Source of the DNA: Deinococcus apachensis DSM 19763
GTDB taxonomy: Bacteria; Deinococcota; Deinococci; Deinococcales; Deinococcaceae
NCBI RefSeq assembly: GCF_000381345.1
Contig: NZ_KB906398.1
Span: 248,001 to 312,000 of the forward strand
Direction of reading: 5' to 3'
Length of the DNA stretch: 64,000 bases
The notes below the pieces were generated by a model that was given only the letters and a program-made list of their open reading frames with translations, was not told the DNA's origin and did no database searches. Positions 45,085 to 60,927 of the stretch are shown here, in pieces; positions within the stretch are counted from its first letter, which is position 1, and every line of letters begins with the position of its first letter. Both the position numbers and the translations under genes were made by a program.

Positions 45085-45091
45085 GGGGGCG

Positions 45092-45097
45092 AGTATA
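45092..45097 (-). promoter_or_regulatory. -10 element (TATACT) of deoD
   Basis: TATACT on the minus strand lies 7 bases before ATG 45084, with only a C-rich spacer. Confidence 0.6.
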
Positions 45098-45562
45098 GAG
45101 GGGCCGTTTTCGCCGCTGGACGGGCACTTCAGGAGTGGCCCCTCACCTGGGCCCGGCGGATGAAGAAATCTTAAATCCATCCGTCCGCTCGTCCAAAGCC
45201 ATACCGACCGCTTTCCACAGGGTATTTTCGGTGCGGTTCTTCACATAGCCACCGCTCATCACGGTCGCGCTTCTGAGCCCCCATGAGGGATTCCTCATGA
45301 AGAGGAAGGCTGAACCGTTCAAGAGGGTTCTCACCTGGGGCGAAAAAACAGCTTTATGGAGGGAATTAGGCCCACTCATAATCCGGGTAACTTCTTTCAT
45401 TTTCCTCCTATTTTCAAGCAGAGGTCGTCAGGTTGGGGGAAAATCGGTTGGTCCTGCGAACGTTCTCGTGTTACGTTTCACAGGCCACTCACTTGGGCTG
45501 CCTACGGTATGCCCATGCACCGGGGGCGGCCCGCCGTACCCGTGCGAGACAAAGGAGAACCT
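45098..45562. other. Long, AT-richer intergenic region upstream of the SLH protein gene
   Basis: About 460 bases without a credible ORF, clearly richer in A/T than the surroundings (for example 45340-45450). It contains a perfect inverted repeat CATGAGG-GATT-CCTCATG (45282-45299) and GAACGTTC (45458-45465). A weak promoter, TTGGTC-18-TACGTT, ends at 45477. This would give a leader of about 80 bases. It probably holds the promoter and regulatory sites of the abundant SLH protein. Confidence 0.45.
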
Positions 45563-46906
45563 ATGCACAAGTCCCTGATGATCGCCTCAACCCTGGCCCT
45601 GAGCCTCGGCGTCGCCAGCGCGCAGACGTCCACCGACACCACGACTCAGACCACCCAGACCCCGGCGACCACCGCTCCGGCGCAGACCACGCCCGCGACT
45701 ACGGCCCCCGCGACGACGAGCGCGGCGACCACGACCCAGGTCCCGACCTTCAGCGACGTGCCCGCCGGGCACTGGGCCAAGGACGCCGTGGACCTGATCA
45801 CGCAGCGCGGCCTGATTCAGGGCTTCCCCGACGGTACCTTCCGCGGCAACCAGAACCTGACCCGCTACGAGGCCGCCCTGATCTTCTACCGTCTCCTTCA
45901 GGCGGGCACCCTGAGCAGCGGCAGCCTCAGCCAGAGCGATCTGGCGACGATCACGCGCGGCATGCAGGAGGTCAGCACCGAGCTGGCCGCCATCAGCACC
46001 CGCGTGACTGACCTGGAGCGCCTGAGCGCCGAGCAGCAGGCCCGCATCACCGCGCTGGAGACCCGCATCGCCGCCCTGGGTACCGGGACTGGCACGGCGA
46101 CGGCGGGCACTGACACGGCGGCCCTGACCGCCCGCATCGACGCGCTGGAAGCTGCCGTCCGGAACATCCCCGCGGGTCCGGCCGGTCCCGCCGCCGACAC
46201 CAGCGCGCTGGAGGCCCGCATCGCGGCCCTGGAGCAGCGTGCGGCCACCGGGACCACGACGACCGGCACGACGACGACAGGCACCACGACCACCGATACC
46301 ACCACGGGCACGACCACGACGACCGACACCACGGCGACCGGGACGACCACCACGACCCCCGACACCGGCACCACCGTCGTGATCGGCGACACCACGCCCG
46401 CGACCGACGGAGCCACGCGCGGCAACCTGTTCGCCGGGGTGAGCGTCAGCGCGAGCAGCGGCACCTGCTTCATCCCCAACGCGGGCGGCCGCCAGGTGAA
46501 CTTCTGCACCAGCTTCGGCGGCATGGTGGGCAGCACCCAGATCATCGGGCCGTTCGGCGCCCGCGTCTCGGCCGACTACAAGCCCGCCTTCAACGCGCTC
46601 TCGGCCGATGTGGCCGCCACCTACAACCTCAACACCGGCAGCAACATCCAGCCCTACGTCGGGGTGGGCCTGGGTCTGACGAGCAGCACCAGCCGCGCCA
46701 CCGGCAACACCAACACGACCGACACCTTCGTGAAGGGCGTGATCGGCGCCGACTTCCAGATCACCAACTCCCTCGCCGCGTTCGCCGAGGTGGACGGCAA
46801 GTACTACCTCAGCAACAAGGGCGCGGGCGCCCTCCAGAACAGCACCGACCCGGCGGCCCGCGGCTTCGTGCCCGCGATCAAGGCCGGTCTGAAGTTCTAC
46901 TTCTAA
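45563..46906 (+). CDS. SLH-domain outer-membrane beta-barrel (porin-like) protein
   Basis: A 447-residue protein with signal peptide MHKSLMIASTLALSLGVASA and AAAGGAG 5 bases upstream. Domains in order: a Thr/Ala-rich spacer; one SLH domain (FSDVPAGHWAKDAVDLITQ to LTRYEAALIFYRLL), which binds pyruvylated wall polymer; coiled-coil segments (about 150-235); a low-complexity Thr/Gly/Asp stretch (about 235-275); and a C-terminal beta-barrel ending LKFYF. A final Phe is the usual BAM recognition signal. It resembles small relatives of SlpA that tie the outer membrane to the wall in Deinococcus-Thermus. A strong terminator follows. Confidence 0.87.
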   Translation: MHKSLMIASTLALSLGVASAQTSTDTTTQTTQTPATTAPAQTTPATTAPATTSAATTTQVPTFSDVPAGHWAKDAVDLITQRGLIQGFPDGTFRGNQNLTRYEAALIFYRLLQAGTLSSGSLSQSDLATITRGMQEVSTELAAISTRVTDLERLSAEQQARITALETRIAALGTGTGTATAGTDTAALTARIDALEAAVRNIPAGPAGPAADTSALEARIAALEQRAATGTTTTGTTTTGTTTTDTTTGTTTTTDTTATGTTTTTPDTGTTVVIGDTTPATDGATRGNLFAGVSVSASSGTCFIPNAGGRQVNFCTSFGGMVGSTQIIGPFGARVSADYKPAFNALSADVAATYNLNTGSNIQPYVGVGLGLTSSTSRATGNTNTTDTFVKGVIGADFQITNSLAAFAEVDGKYYLSNKGAGALQNSTDPAARGFVPAIKAGLKFYF

Positions 46907-46925
46907 ATCCAGTTCCGCTCCGGAA

Positions 46926-46952
46926 GGCCCCCTGGTGGGGCCATTTTTCTTT
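46926..46952 (+). terminator. Rho-independent terminator after the SLH protein gene
   Basis: GGCCCC and GGGGCC arms with a 5-base loop are followed by ATTTTTCTTT, 20 bases after the stop codon. Confidence 0.8.
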
Positions 46953-46974
46953 GGCAGACGCGCCTGGAGGGCGC

Positions 46975-46980
46975 TAGACT
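46975..46980 (+). promoter_or_regulatory. -10 element (TAGACT) of the lapA-recJ operon
   Basis: TAGACT lies 6 bases before ATG 46987, with only C between; leaderless arrangement. Confidence 0.6.
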
Positions 46981-46986
46981 GCCCCC

Positions 46987-47330
46987 ATGCGACTCGTGGG
47001 GTTCGTTCAGGTGGTGCTGCTGCTCGTACTGGGCGCGTACCTGCTGCTGGTCGCGCTGGAAAACCCGGTCCCGGTGAGGCTGCCCCTGCCGCTGGGGCGG
47101 GGCGAGCTGCTGCTTCCGGTGGGCACGGCGGTCGCGCTCTTCGCCGTTCTGGGCGCCCTGTACGCGGCGCTGCTGCTGCTGCCGCCGCTGTGGCAGGCCC
47201 GCTGGCGCCGCCGCCGGGAGGCCCGCGAGCGCGTGGCCCTCGAAAGCCGCCTGACCGCCACCCTCCAGGCCCGGCTGGGGAGCGTGTCCCCAGCGCCCGA
47301 ACCCACCACTCCCCCGTCCCCGGTCAGCGC

Positions 47331-47334
<4 letters not shown>
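46987..47334 (+). CDS. LapA-family (DUF1049) membrane protein
   Basis: A 115-residue protein with two membrane helices (about 2-22 and 44-68) separated by ENPVPVRLPLPLGRGELLLP, the conserved DUF1049/LapA loop. A basic cytoplasmic tail (RWRRRREARERV) leads to a Pro-rich end. In E. coli LapA works with LapB in lipopolysaccharide assembly control, but the family is broader and the role here is unknown. Its stop overlaps the recJ start (ATGA), indicating coupled translation. Confidence 0.85.
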
Positions 47335-49463
<2,129 letters not shown>

Positions 49464-49882
49464 GGGGAACGCCATTGAGAAGAGTGACCCGGCGTGCCCT
49501 CACGAGATTGTGAAGACCGCCACCCGACTGTTCTGACCTGGTTTCAGCGGGGGCGCCATCCTCTTTCCACCCCGGGTAGTGGCTGCTGGGAAGGGTTCTG
49601 TGGCAAGACCGTGGTCGGCGGCCCTGAGGTGGAAGCGGCGTCCTCTACCTCAGAATTCATGGCCGAAATCTCATTTACTTTCTATTAACGCCCCTGATGT
49701 CAGGCTTTGGTCAGGCATTCCCGCAACAACTCCCGCTCTCCCTCTGACCCTGCTGGTGCCTGGACAGGAGTCCCTGGGCAAGCTGCGTCTTGCCGTGACT
49801 CGAACATTCCGCGCTCGACAACCCTGCCCGGCCCGAAGTTCGACCCGGGCAGGAGTTGACCTACCCGAAGAGGGGGCACAGC
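49464..49882. other. Intergenic region with a long inverted repeat, no gene seen
   Basis: About 420 bases after recJ without a credible ORF. The notable element is the inverted repeat at 49823-49853 just before the next gene. Base composition is more even than in the genes around it. Confidence 0.45.
49823..49853. promoter_or_regulatory. Long interrupted palindrome upstream of the membrane protein gene
   Basis: CCTGCCCGG and CCGGGCAGG arms, with an inner CGAA/TTCG pair around a central G. It lies 30 bases before ATG 49883. It could be an operator or an mRNA hairpin. Confidence 0.45.
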
Positions 49883-50689
49883 ATGTCCGCACCAGGTCAA
49901 GCCGAAGTGAGAAGTGTGGTTCCAGTCACCAGAAACGCCACCCACCCGTCCCCCGCAGGCGTTCAACCGTTTGCCCTGCCTCCTCGCCGGATCATCCGGC
50001 TCCTGACCTGGATCACAGCGGTTCTGGTCGTCATCAATGTGCTGACCCGGCTGGTGACGCTGCGCTTTCCGGACTTTGTAGGACGGGACTGGCTGACCAT
50101 AATGTTCGGCCTGGGTGGTGAGGCCAATCTCCCGGCCACGTTCTCCGGCGGCCTGCTGCTGCTCAGCGGCCTCCTGCTGGGCGCCATCGCCTTGGAGAGG
50201 CGGCGATCGGGCGGGCCGTTCTCGCTGCACTGGAGCGTGCTGTCGGCCGCGTTTCTCTATCTCTCCCTCGACGAACTCGTCAGCATCCACGACAACATCA
50301 GTGCTCCCCTGAGTCGGCTGCATCACACGAGTGGCGCCCTTCTCTACCTATGGGTGGTGCCCTACGGGCTGGCGGCGCTGGCCTTGCTGCTGGGGTCCAT
50401 CCGGTTTCTGCTCCACCTGCCCGCCCCGACCCGGCGCCTCTTTCTCCTGGCGGGCGCCGTCTACATCGGGGGCGCCCTAGGGATGGAACTCCTGGAGGCC
50501 GACTCCAACTCGCGCCACATCACGACCGGCGTGATTCCCGTGTGGAGCGTCATCATTGAGGAGACGATGGAGATGTGCGGCGTGGTGATCTTTATCTCCG
50601 CGCTTCTCTCGTACATCCAGAAGTTCCTGCCGGGCTTCGCCCTCCAGCTCAGCGTGCGGCCGGAGACCCGGGAGGCAGGGCGCGGGTAG
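49883..50689 (+). CDS. Multi-helix membrane protein of unknown function
   Basis: A 268-residue protein with six or seven membrane helices after a ~35-residue polar N-terminus. Between helices 3 and 4 is FLYLSLDELVSIHDNI, an acidic/His motif lying at a membrane edge. Another acidic cluster (IIEETMEMCGVVIF) lies in the last helix pair. Such spaced Asp, Glu and His residues within a membrane protein suggest a metal or catalytic site. I do not recognise a named family. GAGGGGG precedes the ATG, and a long palindrome lies upstream. Confidence 0.75.
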   Translation: MSAPGQAEVRSVVPVTRNATHPSPAGVQPFALPPRRIIRLLTWITAVLVVINVLTRLVTLRFPDFVGRDWLTIMFGLGGEANLPATFSGGLLLLSGLLLGAIALERRRSGGPFSLHWSVLSAAFLYLSLDELVSIHDNISAPLSRLHHTSGALLYLWVVPYGLAALALLLGSIRFLLHLPAPTRRLFLLAGAVYIGGALGMELLEADSNSRHITTGVIPVWSVIIEETMEMCGVVIFISALLSYIQKFLPGFALQLSVRPETREAGRG

Positions 50690-50766
50690 ACGCCGCAGGG
50701 GTGTTCGGGCGGCGGGGCGGGCTTCCCGCGCCCACCCCGCTTGTCCCTTGAACCGGGGTTCCCGGC

Positions 50767-51789
<1,023 letters not shown>

Positions 51790-51872
51790 GGCCCCGGTGT
51801 ACCACATCTGTTTCGCCCGCCCCGCCATTTCACGGATACCGCCCGAATGCGGGGCGTGGCATGCTGCCCCCT

Positions 51873-52802
<930 letters not shown>

Positions 52803-52847
52803 CGGTCCGTGTCGCGTTTGTTCAAGACCCGTCCGCCCCCAGCCGCC

Positions 52848-52853
52848 TAGCGT
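52848..52853 (+). promoter_or_regulatory. -10 element (TAGCGT) of the TetA-like MFS gene
   Basis: TAGCGT lies 6 bases before ATG 52860, so the transporter probably has its own leaderless promoter besides any read-through from araC. Confidence 0.45.
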
Positions 52854-52859
52854 GGGCGC

Positions 52860-54098
52860 ATGAACGAGACCTTCCCCTCCCCCGTTTCGCCCCGCACGCC
52901 GCTGCTGTTCATGCTCGTCACGGCCTTCCTGTTCGCCGTCGGGATCGGGCTGGTCTTTCCGGTCCTGCCGTACATCGTGGCGGCGCAGGTGCCGGACGTC
53001 TCCCGCCAGGCGGCCACCATCGGCCTGCTGGGCGCGGCTTACGCGCTGTGTTCCTTTTTCGCCTCACCGGTGCTGGGAGCGCTGAGCGATGCCTACGGGC
53101 GGCGACCCGTGCTGATGCTCAGCCTGCTGGGCTCCGGCATCGGGTACCTGATCTTCGGGATCGGCGGCAGCCTCTGGATGCTCTTTCTGGGCCGCATGAT
53201 CGACGGGCTGTGCGCCGGGGGCCTGAGCGCCATCTTCGGCTACGTGGCCGACACCACCCCCGAGGAGGAGCGCGGCAAGGTCTTCGGGCAGATCGGCGCG
53301 ACGGTCGGGGCGGGCTTCATCATCGGCCCGGCCATTGGGGGCCTCACTTCGCACCTGGGCCTCGGCGCGCCCATGTTCCTGGCGGCGGGGGTGGCCCTGC
53401 TGAACCTGCTGTGGGGTGCCTTCGTGCTGCCGGAAAGCCTGAGGCCCGAGAGGCGCCAGCGGCATTTTGACGCCGCGCACCTCAACCCGCTGCGGCAGCT
53501 CTCGGGCGCGCTGGCGTACCCGGCGGTGCGGCGGCTGGTGTCGGTGAGCGTCCTGTTCCTGCTCCCCTTCTCGCTGATGCAGATCGCGCTGGCGCTGCTC
53601 ACCCGCGACACGCTGGGCTGGGGGCCCGCGCAGACCAGCACCGCCTTCATCATCGTGGGCTGCTGCGACATCGTGGCGCAGGGATTTGTGCTGCCGCACC
53701 TGCTGCGGCATCTGGGCGAGCGCGGCGTGGCGCGGCTGGGGCTGGGCATGGGCGTGGTGGGCATGACCGGCCTGGCCCTGCTGCCCGTCTTCCCTATCGC
53801 CACTTTGCTGTACCTCAGCGTGGCGATCTTCGCCATAGGCGAGGGCATCTTCAGCGCCTCGCTAGGGGCGCTCGTCTCCATCGCGGCCCCCCAGGACTCG
53901 CAGGGCCGCGTGCAGGGCGGGGCTCAGGCATTCAGCTCGCTCGCCCAGGTGGTCGGCCCCCTCAGTGGCGGTCAGCTCTACTCGCGCCTGGGTCCCACGC
54001 CCACCTTCGGTACAGGTGCGGTCCTGGTCCTCGCTGCCCTTGCCCTCCTTTGGGGGCAGCGGCCCGGGGGACAGTCGGTGCGGGAGGTCGCGGGCTGA
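52860..54098 (+). CDS. TetA-like MFS efflux transporter (DHA1 family)
   Basis: A 412-residue, 12-helix antiporter. [18 protein letters not shown] (helix 1 with motif D1-like Pro) and [19 protein letters not shown] (motif A, GxLSDxxGRRP) are diagnostic. [20 protein letters not shown], also typical of the TetA/DHA1 branch, and [13 protein letters not shown] (motif C, antiporter signature) follow. A drug or metabolite/H+ exchange role is expected; specificity is unknown. It follows an AraC-type regulator. A long hairpin comes 13 bases after the stop. Confidence 0.87.
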   Translation: MNETFPSPVSPRTPLLFMLVTAFLFAVGIGLVFPVLPYIVAAQVPDVSRQAATIGLLGAAYALCSFFASPVLGALSDAYGRRPVLMLSLLGSGIGYLIFGIGGSLWMLFLGRMIDGLCAGGLSAIFGYVADTTPEEERGKVFGQIGATVGAGFIIGPAIGGLTSHLGLGAPMFLAAGVALLNLLWGAFVLPESLRPERRQRHFDAAHLNPLRQLSGALAYPAVRRLVSVSVLFLLPFSLMQIALALLTRDTLGWGPAQTSTAFIIVGCCDIVAQGFVLPHLLRHLGERGVARLGLGMGVVGMTGLALLPVFPIATLLYLSVAIFAIGEGIFSASLGALVSIAAPQDSQGRVQGGAQAFSSLAQVVGPLSGGQLYSRLGPTPTFGTGAVLVLAALALLWGQRPGGQSVREVAG

Positions 54099-54110
54099 GC
54101 CTCAGCGCGG

Positions 54111-54165
54111 TCACATGAGAGGGGGCCGGGAAACGACGCCCAGGACGTCTTTTCCGGCTTCATGT
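54111..54165 (+). terminator. Long hairpin after the TetA-like MFS gene
   Basis: CACATGA/TCATGTG outer arms and GCCGGGAAA/TTTTCCGGC plus GACG/CGTC inner arms surround the loop CCCAGGA. No T-run follows on either strand beyond the stem, so it may stabilise the 3' end as much as terminate. Confidence 0.5.
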
Positions 54166-54183
54166 GGTCTTGAGGGAGCGTGC

Positions 54184-54189
54184 TAGAAT
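54184..54189 (+). promoter_or_regulatory. Extended -10 element (TGC-TAGAAT) of a short transcription unit
   Basis: TAGAAT preceded by TGC lies 7 bases before GTG 54197. The unit ends at the bidirectional terminator near 54260, giving a transcript of about 85-90 bases. Confidence 0.5.
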
Positions 54190-54196
54190 CGCCCGC

Positions 54197-54283
54197 GTGC
54201 GTCTTCGGAACCTTGGCCCCACGGCCTCTTCCTACGGGAAGGGACCCCAAAGCAAAACACCACCCGGGCGGGTGGCATTTTGA
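54197..54283 (+). CDS. Short leaderless ORF or small RNA facing tRNA-Arg (28 codons)
   Basis: GTG 54197 follows an extended TAGAAT -10 by 7 bases and opens 28 codons (starting MRLRNLGPTASSYGK) that end in the terminator at 54260. The region also folds: CTTCC-TACG-GGAAG and GGCC-CCAC-GGCC stems are visible. It may therefore be a small RNA, a leaderless microprotein, or both. Residue composition (Pro, Gly, Lys, Arg) gives no functional clue. Transcription runs toward tRNA-Arg, which is on the other strand. Confidence 0.4.
   Translation: MRLRNLGPTASSYGKGPQSKTPPGRVAF
54256..54281. terminator. Bidirectional terminator shared by tRNA-Arg and the short + strand unit
   Basis: CCACCC-GGGC-GGGTGG stem (54260-54275), with AAAACA on the left and CATTTT on the right. 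It therefore has a T-run in both directions. On the minus strand it follows the tRNA 3' end by about 15 bases. Confidence 0.7.
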
Positions 54284-54290
54284 CCTGCTG

Positions 54291-54368
<78 letters not shown>

Positions 54369-54378
54369 GGGCTCAGGG

Positions 54379-54407
54379 AATGTAGCACGCACCCGGGAGG
54401 AGATCAA
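54379..54407 (-). promoter_or_regulatory. tRNA-Arg promoter (TTGATC-17-TACATT) overlapping the ppiD-like RBS
   Basis: On the minus strand: -35 TTGATC (54407-54402), 17-base spacer, extended -10 TGC-TACATT (54384-54379), then 11 bases to the tRNA 5' end. The same DNA carries the Shine-Dalgarno of the divergent chaperone gene on the plus strand, and its GTG start follows immediately. Confidence 0.7.
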
Positions 54408-56399
<1,992 letters not shown>

Positions 56400-56761
56400 T
56401 TCTCTTCCATCTCTCCAGAAGCGGCCTTTCGGGGTCGCTTCTTCCGTTTGGGCTCCGGGGCCTGGCGAGGAGCCCACGGCGAAGTGTCATCCTGAGCGAA
56501 GTGAAGGGCTTACCCTCAGCACCTGGGGGACGCTTCGCGCCGCTCGGTCTGACAGGACCAGGCCCAGGGTGGCCCATCCCCGGGTTCCTGGCGGGCAAGG
56601 GGTGGACTTGGCTCCTTCGAGAGGAAAGCGGTCAGCGAAGCGGACTGAGGGGTTAAGCGCGGCCAGCCCTGTCACAGGACGGAGCAACGCACCGCCCTAC
56701 CCTTGCCCATGCAAACGTCGGTTCCGTTATCCCGCATAGCGCCCAGTCCATCCCCGCCCGC
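56400..56761. other. Intergenic region upstream of trpS, repeat-like, no gene seen
   Basis: After the hairpin at 56417-56442 the sequence contains GTCATCCTGAGCGAAGTGAA (56487 on), a motif familiar from dispersed intergenic repeats in many bacteria. Several short inverted repeats follow. No credible ORF was found. Confidence 0.4.
56417..56442 (+). terminator. Hairpin after the ppiD-like gene
   Basis: AGAAGCG and CGCTTCT arms with inner GCC/GGG pairing, followed by only a weak T-rich tail. It lies 17 bases after the stop codon. Confidence 0.5.
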
Positions 56762-56767
56762 TAGAAT
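56762..56767 (+). promoter_or_regulatory. -10 element (TAGAAT) of trpS
   Basis: TAGAAT lies 9 bases before ATG 56777; no Shine-Dalgarno is present. There is no Trp-codon leader here, unlike the Met leader of metG. Confidence 0.55.
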
Positions 56768-56776
56768 CTCCCGCGT

Positions 56777-57769
<993 letters not shown>

Positions 57770-57803
57770 TGGCGGTGTGGGCTGTGGGTCGTGGAAGGGG
57801 CGC

Positions 57804-58559
57804 TTGACCGTTCTGGCCACGCCTCCTCCCACCGTTCCGGCTCAGGGCTTCACGGTGAGGCTACCCGCTTTCGAGGGGACGCTGGCCGACCTCGCCTCCG
57901 CGTTGAGGATGGGGCGCGTGCTGCCCGCCGAAGTGCCCCTGCTCGCCCTGACACGGGAGGTGCTGGCCTGGGCCGAGGCGCTGACCGGAAGTGGGGCTTT
58001 CGACGCGCACCCCGAGGCCCTGCCCGCCCTGGCGAACGTGATCGCCCTGAAGGCCCGGCTGCTGCTGCCACAGCCGGAGGCGGACGAGCCCGGCCCCGAC
58101 GATTTCGGCGACGACCTGTTGGGCGACGTGGTGGAGGGCGTGGAGGCGCTGGCCGAACTGGGGACGCTGGTGGACTTCCTTGCCGCCCGCCGCCGCGAGC
58201 GTGAGGGGTTGATTCCGGGCCGCCCGGTCCCCGTCGACCTGCCCCGCCGCGAACGCAAAAGCACCCCGCAGGGGAGCCTTGCCAAACTCGTCCGGGCCGC
58301 GCGGAATGCCGTCCGGCAGGTCGAGGTGCCCCTGCTCGCCCGCGAACGCCTGACCCTCGCCGACGCACTCCACGCCCTGCGCGCCTTTGGGAGCCGCCTG
58401 CGGACCTTCACCTTCCGGGGCATCCCGGCCCAGGACTGGGGCGAGCGCACGACCTACTTCGCCGCGCTCCTCGAAGGCGTGAAGGAGGGGACGTTCCGGG
58501 TGGAGCAGGCGGACGTGTACGGGGAGATTCAGGTGACGGCGCAGGGGTTGGAGGAGTGA
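57804..58559 (+). CDS. scpA: Segregation and condensation protein A (ScpA)
   Basis: A 251-residue kleisin that bridges the SMC ATPase heads with ScpB for chromosome condensation. The N-terminal SMC-neck helix region begins FTVRLPAFEGTLADLASALR. The Asp/Glu-rich middle (EADEPGPDDFGDDLLGDVVE) is the flexible part. The C-terminal winged helix (RTTYFAALLEGVKEGTFRVE) binds the other SMC head. TTG 57804 has GGAAGG 5 bases upstream; GTG 57777 is the alternative. It is probably co-transcribed with trpS. scpB is not in the window. Confidence 0.85.
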   Translation: MTVLATPPPTVPAQGFTVRLPAFEGTLADLASALRMGRVLPAEVPLLALTREVLAWAEALTGSGAFDAHPEALPALANVIALKARLLLPQPEADEPGPDDFGDDLLGDVVEGVEALAELGTLVDFLAARRREREGLIPGRPVPVDLPRRERKSTPQGSLAKLVRAARNAVRQVEVPLLARERLTLADALHALRAFGSRLRTFTFRGIPAQDWGERTTYFAALLEGVKEGTFRVEQADVYGEIQVTAQGLEE

Positions 58560-58706
58560 GGGAGAGGCGAGACTCCCTGTAGGCAGCCCCTTTCCAGACT
58601 GAGAAAACACGGCAGCGAGAGGGCTGGAGCGAGGGGCGTGTGACCCGCTTCAGCCCCCGCCAGGTGGCCTGCCCAAACTTCCCGCCGCTCGGGGGTCATG
58701 CCCGCT

Positions 58707-58745
58707 CACCCCCTCCCAGCCTCCCCCCTCAAGGGGGAGGGGGGT
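58707..58745 (+). repeat. Intergenic palindromic repeat, type I copy
   Basis: CACCCCCTCCCAGCCTCCCC, then CCTCAAGGGGGAGGGGGG. It lies between convergent scpA and argC and shares the core CCCAGCCTCCCCC with the copies at 11121 (reverse), 23541, 29441 and 39081. Confidence 0.65.
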
Positions 58746-58796
58746 TCGTCATCCTGACCGCCCTTTATCTAAATCGACGACCCACCATCCGGGCTC

Positions 58797-59762
58797 CTAC
58801 ACCCCTTCCGGCACCCGGTAGTCGTGCCGCGCTCCCTCCAGCCCCAGCATCACGTCGAGGTTCTGCACGGCGGCCCCACTCGCCCCCTTGCCCAGGTTGT
58901 CGAGGCGCGAGACGAGGAGGGCGTGCTCGCCGCCCGGGCTCGCGTACACGAAGAGTTCCAGCTCGTTCGTGCCGTTCAACGTCTGGGGATCGAGGATGGG
59001 GTCGGCGGGCCTGCCCCCCTCGAAGGGCATCACGCGCACGAAGCGTTCCCCGTCGTAATGGGTGGTCAGGGCGGCGTGCAGCTCTTCCGCCCCCACCCCC
59101 AGCGGCCCGAGGTGGAGCGGAATCTGCACCAACATTCCCTGTCGCCAGCCACCGACGTGGGGGGTGAACAGCGGCGGGTCATTCAGCCCGCCATGCCGCG
59201 CCATCTCTGGCTGATGCTTGTGGGCGAGCGAGAGCGCGTAGCTCTTGAACGGTCCCGCCATCGGATGCTCGCCCCGGCCCTCGTTCGCGTCCACCAGGGC
59301 GCGGCCCCCGCCCGAGTAGCCGGAAAAACCCTGCACGCTGACGGGAAAGTCGTGTGGCAGCAGCCCCGCATCCGTCAGGGGGCGCAGGAGGGCAATCGCC
59401 CCGGTCGCGTAGCAGCCGGGATTACTAACAAAGCGGGCGGCGCGAATTTCATCCCGGCTGCACAGTGTGAGTTCGGGGAAGCCGTAGGCCCAACCATCGG
59501 CGGTGCGGTGGGCACTGCTCGCGTCCAGCACGCGCGTCCGGGGGCTCTCGATCATCGCCACGGCCTCCCGCGCCACGTCGTCGTGGAGGCACAGCACAGC
59601 CACGTCGGCAGCGTTGAGCAGCTCGTACCGAGCCCCCGGGTCCTTGCGGCGGGCGGGATCGATGCTCAGGAGTTCGAGGTCGTCCCGGCCTTCCAGGCGG
59701 GCGCGGATTTGCAGGCCGGTGGTTCCGGCCTCACCGTCGATAAAGATTCTAGGATTGGTCAT
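58797..59762 (-). CDS. argC: N-acetyl-gamma-glutamyl-phosphate reductase (short type)
   Basis: A 321-residue NADPH-dependent reductase, third step from glutamate to ornithine. The Rossmann start is [20 protein letters not shown], the form typical of the shorter ArgC type 2. The catalytic Cys lies in [36 protein letters not shown] and [14 protein letters not shown] contain the substrate-site His and Lys. It follows argF by 67 bases on the same strand, so the two probably form an arginine operon. Ornithine is also the peptidoglycan diamino acid in Deinococcus. Confidence 0.93.
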   Translation of the reverse strand: MTNPRIFIDGEAGTTGLQIRARLEGRDDLELLSIDPARRKDPGARYELLNAADVAVLCLHDDVAREAVAMIESPRTRVLDASSAHRTADGWAYGFPELTLCSRDEIRAARFVSNPGCYATGAIALLRPLTDAGLLPHDFPVSVQGFSGYSGGGRALVDANEGRGEHPMAGPFKSYALSLAHKHQPEMARHGGLNDPPLFTPHVGGWRQGMLVQIPLHLGPLGVGAEELHAALTTHYDGERFVRVMPFEGGRPADPILDPQTLNGTNELELFVYASPGGEHALLVSRLDNLGKGASGAAVQNLDVMLGLEGARHDYRVPEGV

Positions 59763-59829
59763 ATCTGTGGTCTGCCTGGTTGATCTAGATGCACGCTGCT
59801 GGGAACAGAAGCTCCTGCTCTCCAGTCTC

Positions 59830-60885
<1,056 letters not shown>

Positions 60886-60893
60886 AGGGCATG

Positions 60894-60899
60894 AGTATA
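60894..60899 (-). promoter_or_regulatory. -10 element (TATACT) of argF
   Basis: TATACT on the minus strand lies 8 bases before ATG 60885, giving an almost leaderless message. Confidence 0.6.
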
Positions 60900-60906
60900 C
60901 GCAGCA

Positions 60907-60924
60907 TTTGAAAAAAGATGCAGA
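60907..60924. promoter_or_regulatory. Candidate ARG box over the argF promoter
   Basis: TTTGAAAAAAGATGCAGA matches 15 of 18 positions of the ArgR box pattern wNTGAATwwwwATTCANw. It lies 7 bases upstream of the -10, so bound ArgR would block RNA polymerase. It is also an AT-rich island in GC-rich DNA. Confidence 0.5.
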
Positions 60925-60927
60925 AGG

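Noticed and set aside
46935..47330. Long N-terminal extension of RecJ
   Set aside because: It is antiparallel in character to lapA codon use (other frame of the same DNA); the true start overlaps the lapA stop as ATGA.
56487..56560. Calling the GTCATCCTGAGCGAAG sequence a defined mobile repeat
   Set aside because: Only one copy is in the window and its boundaries cannot be set, so it is noted only within the intergenic description.
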